Origin: Terriglobia bacterium
Lineage (GTDB): Bacteria > Acidobacteriota > Terriglobia > Terriglobales > Acidobacteriaceae
Length of the DNA stretch: 64,000 nucleotides
NCBI GenBank assembly: GCA_020073385.1
Contig: JAIQFH010000019.1
Coordinates: forward strand, 1 to 64,000
Direction of reading: 5' to 3'
This document shows positions 25,073-32,710 of the stretch, piece by piece. The notes beneath the pieces are model-generated. The model did no database searches and was not told the DNA's origin. It was given only the letters and a program-made list of their open reading frames with translations. Each line of letters starts with the position of its first letter. Position 1 is the stretch's first letter. Position numbers and translations under genes: made by a program.

Positions 25073-25531
25073 ATGCCAAAATCGAAACCTAAATCCAAAT
25101 CAACGCCACTAGCAAAGGTGAAGTCCAATAAGCCCGCCAAGAGCGCGGTCGCAAAGCAGGCGGCCCCTTCCGCCGCACTGCAGTACATCCCGTGGCATAC
25201 GATTCCGCTCGAGGATCTCAATCCTCTGCTGCAAAGGCAGTTCGTGGTCGGTCAGGAGATCATGCTGGCGCGCGTCCTGCTAAAGAAAGGATGCATCGTC
25301 CCCGAGCACAGCCATCACAACGAGCAGTTGACGTACATTGTCGAAGGCGCGCTCAAGTTCTACATCGACGGCAAAGAAATCGTGGTCCATGCCGGAGAAG
25401 TGCTCTGCATCCCGTCGAATATGCCGCACAAGGCCGAGGCGCTGGAGGATACAGTCGACCTCGACGTGTTCGCTCCGCCGCGGGCCGACTGGATTAATAA
25501 GACCGACCAATACCTGCGGAGAGAGAAATAG
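25073..25531 (+). CDS. Cupin-domain protein
   Basis: 152 residues from the ATG at 25073; a TTG at 25034 overlapping the preceding stop is also possible and would add 13 residues. The first 40 residues are Lys/Ala/Ser-rich and probably disordered. A single cupin_2 barrel follows with metal-type ligands in PEHSHHNEQLTYIVEG and a second motif GEVLCIPSNMPHKAEA. Such proteins may act as sugar or amino-acid metabolite isomerases, dioxygenases or effectors; the sequence does not decide. Within the aminotransferase-to-thrB cluster. Confidence 0.82.
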   Translation: MPKSKPKSKSTPLAKVKSNKPAKSAVAKQAAPSAALQYIPWHTIPLEDLNPLLQRQFVVGQEIMLARVLLKKGCIVPEHSHHNEQLTYIVEGALKFYIDGKEIVVHAGEVLCIPSNMPHKAEALEDTVDLDVFAPPRADWINKTDQYLRREK

Positions 25532-25540
25532 ATCGCGCTC

Positions 25541-26896
25541 ATGTCATCGGTCTCCACTTCCACTCCGGGTTTGCGGCAAGAAAACTTCCGGTTTCGTTGC
25601 ATTGCTTGCGGAGATCTCAGTGATGCCGCGAGCCAGGACTTTCGCTGCGGTCATTGTGGAGACTTGCTTGAAATCACGTACCCCACTTGGAAAGAAACGA
25701 AGCCTGACGCGGCGAAGCTGAAGTCGACGTGGCAGAAGCGGCGCCTCTCGTCGAGCCCAGTAGATCTGAGCGGGGTTTGGCGGTACCGCGATTTGCTGCC
25801 AGCGCTCGATGACGAGCAGCAGGTCATCACTCTCAGGGAAGGGAATACTCCCCTTTATGAGTTGCCGCGGTGCGCGCGCATCACCGATGTGCCGCGCCTT
25901 TTTGCCAAGCATCAAGGAATGAATCCGACGGGATCGTTCAAAGATGCTGGAATGACCGTGGCTGCGACATTTGCCCGGCGCGCGGGATTCCGCTGGGTGG
26001 CGTGCGCATCAACGGGAAACACGTCGGCGTCGATGGCGGCCTATGCAGCGCGGGGAGGAATGCGAAGTTTGGTGCTGGTTCCGGAAGGGAAGATTTCCTG
26101 GAGCAAGCTTTCGCAGGCGCTTGATTACGGCGCGGTAACCTGCCAGTTGCGCACCGATTTCGACGGCTGCCTGAAGCTGCTGCAAGAACTGGTCCGAAAG
26201 GCGCCCGTCTACCAACTGAATTCGATTAATCCGTTTCGGCTGGAAGGGCAGAAGACTCTTGCGATCGAATTACTCGAGCAACTGGATTGGCAGGTGCCAG
26301 ACCACATCATTGTTCCAGGCGGCAATCTGGGGAATAGCTCCGCGATTGGCAAGGCCCTATTGGAAATGCGTGAGCTGAAATTGATTTCGCGCTTGCCGAA
26401 GCTGTCGGTCATCCAGGCGGAAGGGGCGAACGCGTTGGTGCGCACGCTTCGGGAAGCCGGCGGCAAACGCCTCATCAGCGTTCCCGCGGAAACCCGAGCG
26501 ACCGCGATCCGCATTGGTAATCCTGCTTCCTGGAAAAAGGCTGCGCATGTGCTCGAGACGACCGGTGGAGCGTGCGAGCAGGTTAGCGAGTTTGAGATTG
26601 CGCAGGCAAAGGCGGAGATCGGCGCTGAGGGGATCGGGTGCGAGCCCGCGTCGGCGGTCACTCTTGCTGGGCTTAAGAAACTGGTGAAGCAGGGTTTTGT
26701 GAAACGCGATGAGACGGTGGTGCTAGTGCTGACAGGGAATCTGTTGAAAGATCCGGAATTCACCATCGGTTTCCATCGCGGCGACATGTCTGGGTCAATA
26801 CAAGAAGCCGAAGCAGCAGCGCCATTGCGCCATCCCCCAATTGTTCTGGATGCTTCGCTGGACGCCGTGATGCGCACGCTAGAGCGATTCAACTGA
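25541..26896 (+). CDS. thrC: Threonine synthase
   Basis: 451 residues, a fold-type-II PLP enzyme converting O-phosphohomoserine to threonine. An N-terminal rubredoxin-like zinc ribbon (Cys20, Cys23, Cys36, Cys39) precedes the catalytic domain, as in the longer class of threonine synthases. The PLP lysine is Lys134 in NPTGSFKDAGMTVA; other motifs are ACASTGNTSASMAAYAA and the PLP-phosphate loop GGNLGNSS. It starts nine bases after the cupin stop. Homoserine kinase follows downstream; no homoserine dehydrogenase is in the window. Confidence 0.92.
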   Translation: MSSVSTSTPGLRQENFRFRCIACGDLSDAASQDFRCGHCGDLLEITYPTWKETKPDAAKLKSTWQKRRLSSSPVDLSGVWRYRDLLPALDDEQQVITLREGNTPLYELPRCARITDVPRLFAKHQGMNPTGSFKDAGMTVAATFARRAGFRWVACASTGNTSASMAAYAARGGMRSLVLVPEGKISWSKLSQALDYGAVTCQLRTDFDGCLKLLQELVRKAPVYQLNSINPFRLEGQKTLAIELLEQLDWQVPDHIIVPGGNLGNSSAIGKALLEMRELKLISRLPKLSVIQAEGANALVRTLREAGGKRLISVPAETRATAIRIGNPASWKKAAHVLETTGGACEQVSEFEIAQAKAEIGAEGIGCEPASAVTLAGLKKLVKQGFVKRDETVVLVLTGNLLKDPEFTIGFHRGDMSGSIQEAEAAAPLRHPPIVLDASLDAVMRTLERFN

Positions 26897-26934
26897 GTTG
26901 AGTGATACGGGGAGGGTAGTATCTCGCCTCACGC

Positions 26935-26984
26935 TGCGAGCGCAAGATGCGCTCGCCACGCCGGCGGGACGCCGGCGCTACTCT
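26935..26984. repeat. Dispersed GC-rich palindromic repeat
   Basis: The stretch CTGCGAGCGCAAGATGCGCT, then CGCCGGCGGGACGCCGGCGC is made of short palindromes (GCCGGC twice, GAGCGCAAGATGCGCTC as a hairpin). It fills the gap before thrB and explains why the open frame extends 13 codons upstream of the real start. Confidence 0.55.
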
Positions 26985-26985
26985 A

Positions 26986-27903
26986 ATGCAGAAAGTGCGA
27001 CAATCCAACTTCCGCATTGCGCTGCCTGCTACTTCGGCCAACCTTGGGCCAGCGTTTGATGCTGCGGCCCTGGCGATGGATTTCTACATCAGGATTGATG
27101 CGCGTCCAGCCGACGATTTTTCAATCGTGGCCAAGGGGCGCGATCAGGCGATCTGCGGCCAACTCGAGAATCACCTCATCCTCAATACTTATAAGGAAGT
27201 ACTTTCCGGTGCCGGGTGCAAGATCACGCCATTGTCACTTCGCATTGACAACGATATTCCGATCGGCAAGGGCTGCGGCTCTTCGGCGGCTGCACGGCTG
27301 GCGGGGATTGCTCTCGCGGTGCGCTTCGGGCGGCTCAAGTGGACTGACGCACATATTGTCGGCGAAGCCTCACGGCGCGAGCACCATCCCGACAACGCGT
27401 CGGCCTGCTGGATGGGAGGGCTGACTGTAGCGCGGATGTCTGGAGAGGCCGAGGCACAGGTCGCCGTCATCCGGCCAAAGGGGAAGTGGCCTTTGTTGCT
27501 GGCCATTCCGGATCAGCCGCTCTCAACGGAAGAAGCGCGCCGTGTGCTTCCGGCCCAGTATTCGCGCGCGGATGCTGTGACCAATGTGCAGAACTCGATG
27601 CTGCTGCTGGCCGCCTTCACCCAAGGTCGCCCCGATTTCCTCAGTGCTGCGCTCGATGATCGTATCCACCAGCCCTATCGCGCAGCCCTATGCCCGTTGC
27701 TGCCCTGCTTGCAGGAGTTGAAAGGGAAGGCCGGAGTCCTGGGAGCGGTGCTTAGCGGAGCGGGACCGTCCGTATTGGTGTTCCTCGATCCGCGCATGTC
27801 GATCTCACGAGCGCGTAAGCACATCAATACCCATATTGCCAATAAGGGTTTTACTGCAGAACTGCTCGAAACTTCCATTACTTCGCGTGGTGGGCGGCCC
27901 TAG
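26986..27903 (+). CDS. thrB: Homoserine kinase
   Basis: 305 residues from the ATG at 26986; an ATG 39 bases upstream would translate a dispersed repeat. GHMP-kinase family: N-terminal RIALPATSANLGPAFDAAALA, the ATP-binding motif PIGKGCGSSAA at about 92-102, and a C-terminal GVLGAVLSGAGPSVLVF. It phosphorylates homoserine, providing the substrate of the upstream threonine synthase. No clear terminator follows. Confidence 0.92.
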   Translation: MQKVRQSNFRIALPATSANLGPAFDAAALAMDFYIRIDARPADDFSIVAKGRDQAICGQLENHLILNTYKEVLSGAGCKITPLSLRIDNDIPIGKGCGSSAAARLAGIALAVRFGRLKWTDAHIVGEASRREHHPDNASACWMGGLTVARMSGEAEAQVAVIRPKGKWPLLLAIPDQPLSTEEARRVLPAQYSRADAVTNVQNSMLLLAAFTQGRPDFLSAALDDRIHQPYRAALCPLLPCLQELKGKAGVLGAVLSGAGPSVLVFLDPRMSISRARKHINTHIANKGFTAELLETSITSRGGRP

Positions 27904-28130
27904 CTCACCAAGATGTGTTTTCAAGTTTTGTTCCTGGCCTGAATGGGCCATTTACCCCAGGCATCCTGTGGAGTACGTTGAGACTTCCCCCCTGCGAACA
28001 ACTAATTTGCGCCGAAAGTGTTCTAAGAGTCGCGCATGTACGACCTAAGAACAGTGGGGCCTAGTAGTTCCGGCGGGCAGGGTGAGTAGTAATGACGGGA
28101 AGAAGGTTTCAACGAAGGAGGGGCCATCGT

Positions 28131-28316
28131 ATGTCGGGCAACGAACAGGTTCTTGTGGAGATGGAAACTTTCCTTCTAGCGATCGCCTCATACGCGGATC
28201 GTGTCGCCAGCGATCCGAAAGTCACGTTTGAAGAGCACCACGTCAGCCTCATGGGGCCCGTCAGCCGTGCCGCATGTGAGCCTTTGGCAAAAGCCGCTCG
28301 CGTTGGCTCGCGCTGA
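28131..28316 (+). CDS. Small protein of unknown function
   Basis: 61 residues. The start is set by a very strong AAGGAGGGG eight bases before the ATG. The sequence MSGNEQVLVEMETFLLAIA, then SYADRVASDPKVTFEEHHVSLM, is predicted helical and acidic; the last 20 residues look less conserved. I recall similar short proteins in acidobacterial genomes but no function. It is convergent with modA. Confidence 0.6.
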   Translation: MSGNEQVLVEMETFLLAIASYADRVASDPKVTFEEHHVSLMGPVSRAACEPLAKAARVGSR

Positions 28317-28327
28317 TCTTCAGCTCT

Positions 28328-29113
28328 TTAATTCTGGGGAAGAGTGAATCCGTACTTGCGGAGCACGTCAGACGCCTCCTTCGTTTTCAAATATCGCAGA
28401 AAATCTGCCGCTTCCTTCTTGTGTTGTGACCTGCTGAGGATTACAGCGCCCTGCTCCAACGGGGGATAATAGTCCGCAGGGACCACCCAGAACGTGCCCA
28501 TGCTCTTCACCGCGGGTGACAAGGCATGTGCGAGCGCGACAAATCCAGCTTGTGCATTTCCTGACTCGGCAAACTGAGCGGCCTGCGAGACGTTCTCGCC
28601 CGTCACGAACCGGTCTGCTAAACGATCGTAAAGTCCAGCATGTTTCAAAGCCGCGACTGCAGCGCGGCCGTAGGGCGCATGTTCAGGATTGGCAATTGCA
28701 ATCTTCTTGACCGAGCCGTCAAGGAGAGCCGCCATTCCCTGGCGTTCGAGATCGAGGGGCGAGTTGGCAGGAACCCAGAGAACCAGCTTACCCAAGGAGT
28801 ACTGGTAGAGGCTGGCGGCGTCGGCCTGGGCATCGGCGATCAAGCGCTTGGGATAATCCATGTCCGCCGAAAAAAATAGATCGAAGGGGGCTCCATTCTC
28901 GATTTGTTGAGTGAGCGCTCCGGATGCTCCGAAGGAAAGCTTGATCCGGATGCCGGACTTCTTTTCGTACTGCTCGGCAATGTCGTGGAGCGCAGGATTG
29001 AGGTCGGCCGCAGCCGCGACCAGCAACTCGCAGTCTGCTTTCTTTGGCTGGGACCACGACCAGGTTGAACTCAGGACAACACTGAGGATTGTCGTAACGC
29101 AAAACCGCTTCAT
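28328..29113 (-). CDS. modA: Molybdate-type ABC transporter substrate-binding protein
   Basis: 261 residues from the ATG at 29111-29113 (GGAGG nine bases upstream). A signal peptide (KRFCVTTILSVVLSSTWSW, then SQ) is followed by the ModA/WtpA-type periplasmic binding fold: LLVAAAADLNPALHDIAEQYEK, FGASGALTQQIENGAPFDLF, IANPEHAPYGRAA, and GNAQAGFVALAHA. The conserved Ser/Thr anion-binding positions typical of the family appear present. The permease (ModB) and ATPase (ModC) genes are not adjacent, so this is an orphan binding protein here. Confidence 0.88.
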   Translation of the reverse strand: MKRFCVTTILSVVLSSTWSWSQPKKADCELLVAAAADLNPALHDIAEQYEKKSGIRIKLSFGASGALTQQIENGAPFDLFFSADMDYPKRLIADAQADAASLYQYSLGKLVLWVPANSPLDLERQGMAALLDGSVKKIAIANPEHAPYGRAAVAALKHAGLYDRLADRFVTGENVSQAAQFAESGNAQAGFVALAHALSPAVKSMGTFWVVPADYYPPLEQGAVILSRSQHKKEAADFLRYLKTKEASDVLRKYGFTLPQN

Positions 29114-29290
29114 CAAGTTTAGCCTCCACCCTTCAGGCAGTCTTGCATTGGAATCGCGCGCGGTCTTTTTCTGATTGCTTAGTCAACACGGCCGGCTGCG
29201 CGTCTGAAAATAAACGACTTCTTGGCTTCGTTTTGCAAGAATAGTCACTGTTGGTTTCTTGCATATAGATATAGTTGTGGCATACATACT

Positions 29291-29303
29291 TATCTATAAG
29301 ATA
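29291..29303. promoter_or_regulatory. AT-rich palindrome upstream of modA (candidate operator)
   Basis: TATCT-ATA-AGATA is a perfect five-base inverted repeat inside a longer AT-rich tract of alternating TATA/GATA steps (about 29260-29310) in the otherwise GC-rich 615-base gap upstream of modA. It loosely recalls ModE boxes but is 180 bases from the start codon; assignment is inference. The rest of this gap has no gene apart from the decayed fragment at 29521-29672. Confidence 0.3.
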
Positions 29304-29520
29304 TATCGATTGCCAAAAGTAATCTATTCGCTCAGCCTGCCAAAGTCTTCGAGCTCTTAGGAACAGCATCGATGTGCTTTGTCTGGGCCGGGACTTTCCA
29401 GAAGACCGAAAAGTCCTGAAGCTGCTTGGGCAAATCGAGAAACAGAAGTCACTCCCCAGTCTTGCCATGGTCTAAGGTGCTAGCCTACTAAAATCGAGTT
29501 CCAAGACTTAAGGATACAGC

Positions 29521-29672
29521 GGCGCCCTGTGAGCCGTTGTTCGCAAACGGCGGAGGCGGTTGGTGGACCGCCGCCTCCGCCCACCACCTACCACATCACT
29601 GGGACCGGTACCTCCTCGGGAAAGCCCTCCGATGCCCGGCAGAGCACCACCCTGACACTCGTCGTAAACTAA
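29521..29672 (+). pseudogene. Decayed C-terminal fragment of a Cys-Gly-module surface protein
   Basis: In one + frame the end reads GGPPPPPTTYHITGTGTSS, then GKPSDARQSTTLTLVVN and a TAA stop at 29670-29672. This matches the terminal beta segment that follows the Gly-rich stretch of the SBBP protein (TTPGTYNIT, then ALTLKVN-stop). Just upstream the glycine-rich stretch is in a different frame (ANGGGG), so a frameshift separates the two. The rest of the gene is absent; probably a relic of a deleted surface-protein gene. Confidence 0.5.
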
Positions 29673-29728
29673 TAAGGTTTCTTGGGATACGATGATGCGG
29701 CCGTGGGCAATGCTCCAAGGCCGCCGAC

Positions 29729-30943
29729 ATGACCGATTCTCGCTACGACGTAATCATCATCGGTGGAGGCGTGGTCGGGCTCGGGGTCGCACTCGAAATC
29801 ACGCGACGTTTACCGCGCCAGAAGCTGTTGGTGGTGGAAAAAGAAGACAAGGTTGCCCGCCACCAGAGCGGCCATAACAGCGGCGTCATCCATTCAGGCG
29901 TCTACTACAAGCCAGGGTCGCTGAAGGCGCGTTTGTGCGTTTCGGGAGCCGCGGCGATGGTGGAGTTCTGCTGCGAACATGGGATTCCCCACAACGTCTG
30001 CGGCAAGGTGATCGTCGCCACTGGCGAAGACGAACTTCCGCGGCTGGAGGAACTACGCAAACGTGGCGAGGCGAACGGACTCACCGGGCTTCGCCTGATC
30101 GGTTCACAGGAATTGCGCGAGATAGAGCCGCACGCGAGCGGATTGCAGGCGCTAGTTGTTCCTTCCACAGGAGTCACCGATTACGCCTTGGTCTGCGAAA
30201 AGTACGCGCAATTGATCATGGCAAATGGAGGGACGGTTCGAACCTCTACTGCCGTCACGGGAATTAAGCGCTCCGAGCAGGAAATCGTAGTCGAGACGAC
30301 ACGGGGCGCGTTGGCGACGAGTTCGGTGATCAACTGCGCCGGCCTGTACAGCGATCGCATCGCGCGCATGGCAGGTGATGATCCGGGAATCATGATCGTT
30401 CCCTTTCGAGGAGAGTATTACGACCTCACTCCCGAACGCGCGTCGCTAGTGCGGGCGCTGATCTATCCGGTGCCGGACCCACGATTTCCGTTCCTGGGGG
30501 TGCACTTCACGCGCCGCATAACGGGAAGGGTAGACGCCGGACCTAATGCGGTGCTGGCCCTGGCGCGCGAAGGATACCGACACAGCGATATCAGCGCGCG
30601 CGATCTGGCGTCATCGATCTTGTTCCCCGGATTCTGGCGCATGGCCCGTAAGCACTGGCGCAACGGGCTGGGAGAATGGCATCGCTCGCTGTCAAAGCGG
30701 GCTTTTGTTCGAGCACTGCGGCGATTGCTGCCTGAAATCAACGAAAGCGATCTGGTACCGGGCGGGTCCGGGGTTCGGGCGCAGGCGCTCAAGCCCGATG
30801 GCGCCTTGGTTGATGACTTTCAGTTTGTGCCTTCCGGCAAGGTGCTGCACGTTCTCAACGTTCCCTCTCCAGCGGCGACGGCTTCCCTGATGATCGGCAA
30901 GACGATCGTAGACACTGCGGCCGCAAATCTCGGCCTAGCTTAG
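29729..30943 (+). CDS. lhgO: L-2-hydroxyglutarate oxidase
   Basis: 404 residues, FAD-dependent DAO-family enzyme. The dinucleotide-binding motif DVIIIGGGVVGLGVALEI is at 7-24, followed by the LhgO-typical ARHQSGHNSGVIHSGVYY. Further motifs are INCAGLYSDRIARMAG, IVPFRGEYYDL, YPVPDPRFPFLGVHFTRR and the C-terminal VLNVPSPAATASLMIG. It oxidises L-2-hydroxyglutarate to 2-oxoglutarate, passing electrons to the membrane quinone pool. AAGG lies before the ATG. A CGAGCAC-TTA-GTGCTCG hairpin follows the stop but lacks a U-tract. Confidence 0.92.
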   Translation: MTDSRYDVIIIGGGVVGLGVALEITRRLPRQKLLVVEKEDKVARHQSGHNSGVIHSGVYYKPGSLKARLCVSGAAAMVEFCCEHGIPHNVCGKVIVATGEDELPRLEELRKRGEANGLTGLRLIGSQELREIEPHASGLQALVVPSTGVTDYALVCEKYAQLIMANGGTVRTSTAVTGIKRSEQEIVVETTRGALATSSVINCAGLYSDRIARMAGDDPGIMIVPFRGEYYDLTPERASLVRALIYPVPDPRFPFLGVHFTRRITGRVDAGPNAVLALAREGYRHSDISARDLASSILFPGFWRMARKHWRNGLGEWHRSLSKRAFVRALRRLLPEINESDLVPGGSGVRAQALKPDGALVDDFQFVPSGKVLHVLNVPSPAATASLMIGKTIVDTAAANLGLA

Positions 30944-31081
30944 CGAGCACTTAGTGCTCGATTCCGTCCTAGAAGAAAATTCAATCAGTCGCAATCGAAA
31001 AGAAGGACGCGATCGTGCGTGAACGCATGCTAGCGTCATTGCAATAAGGATGGGTGATCGCTGTAGAGTCGGGAGTTTTAA

Positions 31082-31240
31082 ATGAGAACCTGTATGAACG
31101 CGAAGTGTGTCGCTTTCGGCCATATCGTATTTTCGGTCGCCACTCGCTGCCCACTATGCCGGTGGGACATACGCAGAATACTGCCGGCCAGCGAAATCCC
31201 TTCGTCAACCAAGCCTGCGGAGCAGCCCGCGACGAATTAA
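31082..31240 (+). CDS. Short zinc-ribbon protein
   Basis: 52 residues, read directly from the sequence: Met-Arg-Thr-Cys-Met-Asn-Ala-Lys-Cys, then VAFGHIVFSVATRCPLCRWD. The two Cys pairs (Cys4/Cys9 and CPLC) form a four-cysteine zinc-ribbon signature. GGGAG lies seven bases before the ATG and the frame closes at TAA. I recall similar short proteins in acidobacterial genomes. It ends 11 bases before the convergent deaminase gene. Function unknown, possibly nucleic-acid or protein binding. Confidence 0.6.
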   Translation: MRTCMNAKCVAFGHIVFSVATRCPLCRWDIRRILPASEIPSSTKPAEQPATN

Positions 31241-31251
31241 GCGCACCCTCT

Positions 31252-31692
31252 CTACTTGCCTATATCTTCATTCCACAAATCCGCGTGGTCGCGTATGAAA
31301 TCCCGCATCATCTGAATGCATGCGGGATCCTGCATGACTGTTAGATTCACGCCATGCTGGCGGAACAGTTCTTCCGCACCCAGGAAATTCTCATTCTCGC
31401 CGATGACCACTCGCGGAATCCTGTACAGCAAACTGGTTCCCGTGCACATCACGCAGGGACTTAGCGTACTGACCAGTGTCAACTGAGACCAGTCTCGCCG
31501 ACGGCCGGCATTTCGGATGCAGACGACTTCGGCATGCGCCGTCGGATCACCGCTCTGGACTCGCAAATTGTGGCCGCGGGCAAGAATTCGCCCTTGCGGA
31601 TCGGCCAAGACTGATCCGATTGGCAGGCCGCCCTCGTGTCGTCCGAGCCGGGCCTCCCCTAGGGCCGCCTGCAGTAGGGTTTGTAGATCCAT
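31252..31692 (-). CDS. Cytosine-deaminase-like (Fcy1-type) zinc deaminase
   Basis: 146 residues from the ATG at 31690-31692. Zinc deaminase motifs: THAEVVCI (His53, catalytic Glu55) and LSPCVMCTG (Cys80, Cys83). The flanking text closely resembles yeast-type cytosine deaminase: GLPIGSVL, GHNLRVQSG, STLSPCVMCTG, YRIPRVVIGENENFLG, and a C-terminal DLWNEDIG. It would convert cytosine (or a related base or nucleoside) to uracil in the cytosol. The open frame extends 28 codons upstream; the shorter start fits the family length. Confidence 0.82.
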   Translation of the reverse strand: MDLQTLLQAALGEARLGRHEGGLPIGSVLADPQGRILARGHNLRVQSGDPTAHAEVVCIRNAGRRRDWSQLTLVSTLSPCVMCTGTSLLYRIPRVVIGENENFLGAEELFRQHGVNLTVMQDPACIQMMRDFIRDHADLWNEDIGK

Positions 31693-31993
31693 ATCAATTG
31701 CACCCGCCTTCTCCGGGATATTGAAGTAATCAAAGATTTTGTTACTGCCGTACCAAGACCTGCCAAGCCCAGCCAAGGTAGTCTAATTCCCGGAAAGAAT
31801 CCCCCAAGAGTGCTATTCCCCTCCCTCGACAGTGTAATTGACCATGACTTGGGGGGAAGGCATTCTCAGAGGGCTACGTTCTGGGGTAAGTGTCAGAGGC
31901 TGACGAAGCCGCCTCGAGTCGGTGCGTTGAGTTCACGAACCGGGCCAATTGTTTCTGCAAGACGGGTGTCGAAGGACTGGGGGAAACCTAAGC
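31693..31993. other. Divergent promoter region between deaminase and Crp/Fnr regulator
   Basis: No gene seen. It contains C-rich and G-rich patches (TTCCCCTCCC near 31816 and TTGGGGGGAAGG near 31850) that can form an imperfect hairpin, and which resemble the leader before the multicopper-oxidase operon (CCCC-n-ACTGTG-n-TTGGGG). Confidence 0.35.
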
Positions 31994-32695
31994 GTGCTGA
32001 GCGAAAGAATCAAATCGGCCAAGCAGTTTGCGCTGTTTGCGGAAGTGGCTCCCGCCGAGCTTGAACATATCATCGGAGCTGCCCGCGAAAAACGTTTTGA
32101 CCGCAGAGAGACGATTTTCAGTGAAGGCGATCCTGTGCGTCATGTCACGATGGTGGTTTCCGGAATCGTGAAAGTGACGCAGATGGGGCTCAATGGCAAC
32201 GAAGTAATCCTGCGCCTGAATGCAGCCGGCGAAATCGTGGGCTCTTATCGCGTCTGCGTTAACTGTAGCCATTGCGCGACGGCACAAGCCGTTCAGCCGT
32301 GTGTCGCCCTGGTGTGGGATGCGGCAGTGTTTGAGAAACTGCTGGCGCGGATTCCGACGTTCCGCCGAAATACGGTACGGGCCCTCGAGGAGCGTCTGCT
32401 CGAGATGGAACAGCGATTCCGGGAAGTTTCCACGGAAAAAGTAGGGTCGCGGCTTAGCAGCGAACTGGTTCGCCTGTCCGATCGGCTGCGCCGCTGTACC
32501 GAGAACGGTCTTCTCGAGATCACGCTGTCGCGTGCGGAACTGGCGCAATTGACCGGGACCACGCTATTTACGGTGAGTCGGCTTCTCTGCCAGTGGCAGA
32601 CCCAAGGCATCGTCAGGGTTCGGCGGGAGTCAGTTCTGGTGCAGGACTTCGCTGCCCTGGCGCAGATTTCTCAGGCCGAAGAGCGCACCGCATAG
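31994..32695 (+). CDS. Crp/Fnr-family regulator with an internal four-cysteine cluster
   Basis: 233 residues from the GTG at 31994, preceded by GGGGGAA; a TTG at 31949 is in frame but less likely. Residues about 10-125 are a cyclic-nucleotide-binding-like beta-roll, a dimerisation helix follows (about 125-150), and about 160-225 is the Crp winged helix (LSRAELAQLTGTTLFTVSRL). Unusually, the beta-roll carries Cys88-x2-Cys91-x2-Cys94-x8-Cys103, which is absent from the second Crp/Fnr protein of the window. This could bind Fe-S, zinc or heme or act as a redox switch; position differs from the N-terminal cluster of classical FNR. Targets unknown. Confidence 0.87.
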   Translation: MLSERIKSAKQFALFAEVAPAELEHIIGAAREKRFDRRETIFSEGDPVRHVTMVVSGIVKVTQMGLNGNEVILRLNAAGEIVGSYRVCVNCSHCATAQAVQPCVALVWDAAVFEKLLARIPTFRRNTVRALEERLLEMEQRFREVSTEKVGSRLSSELVRLSDRLRRCTENGLLEITLSRAELAQLTGTTLFTVSRLLCQWQTQGIVRVRRESVLVQDFAALAQISQAEERTA

Positions 32696-32710
32696 ATCAG
32701 CAATACAGCC

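Noticed and set aside
29133-29468. 111-codon minus-strand frame upstream of modA
   Set aside because: Low-complexity, no domain, no ribosome-binding site; sequence is partly AT-rich promoter-like.
29326-29475. Short + strand frame ending LKLLGQIEKQKSLPSLAMV as a regulator fragment
   Set aside because: No start codon with ribosome-binding site and no family match; too short to support.
30943-30961. Hairpin after lhgO as a terminator
   Set aside because: Good stem (CGAGCAC/GTGCTCG), but no T-run follows on either strand.
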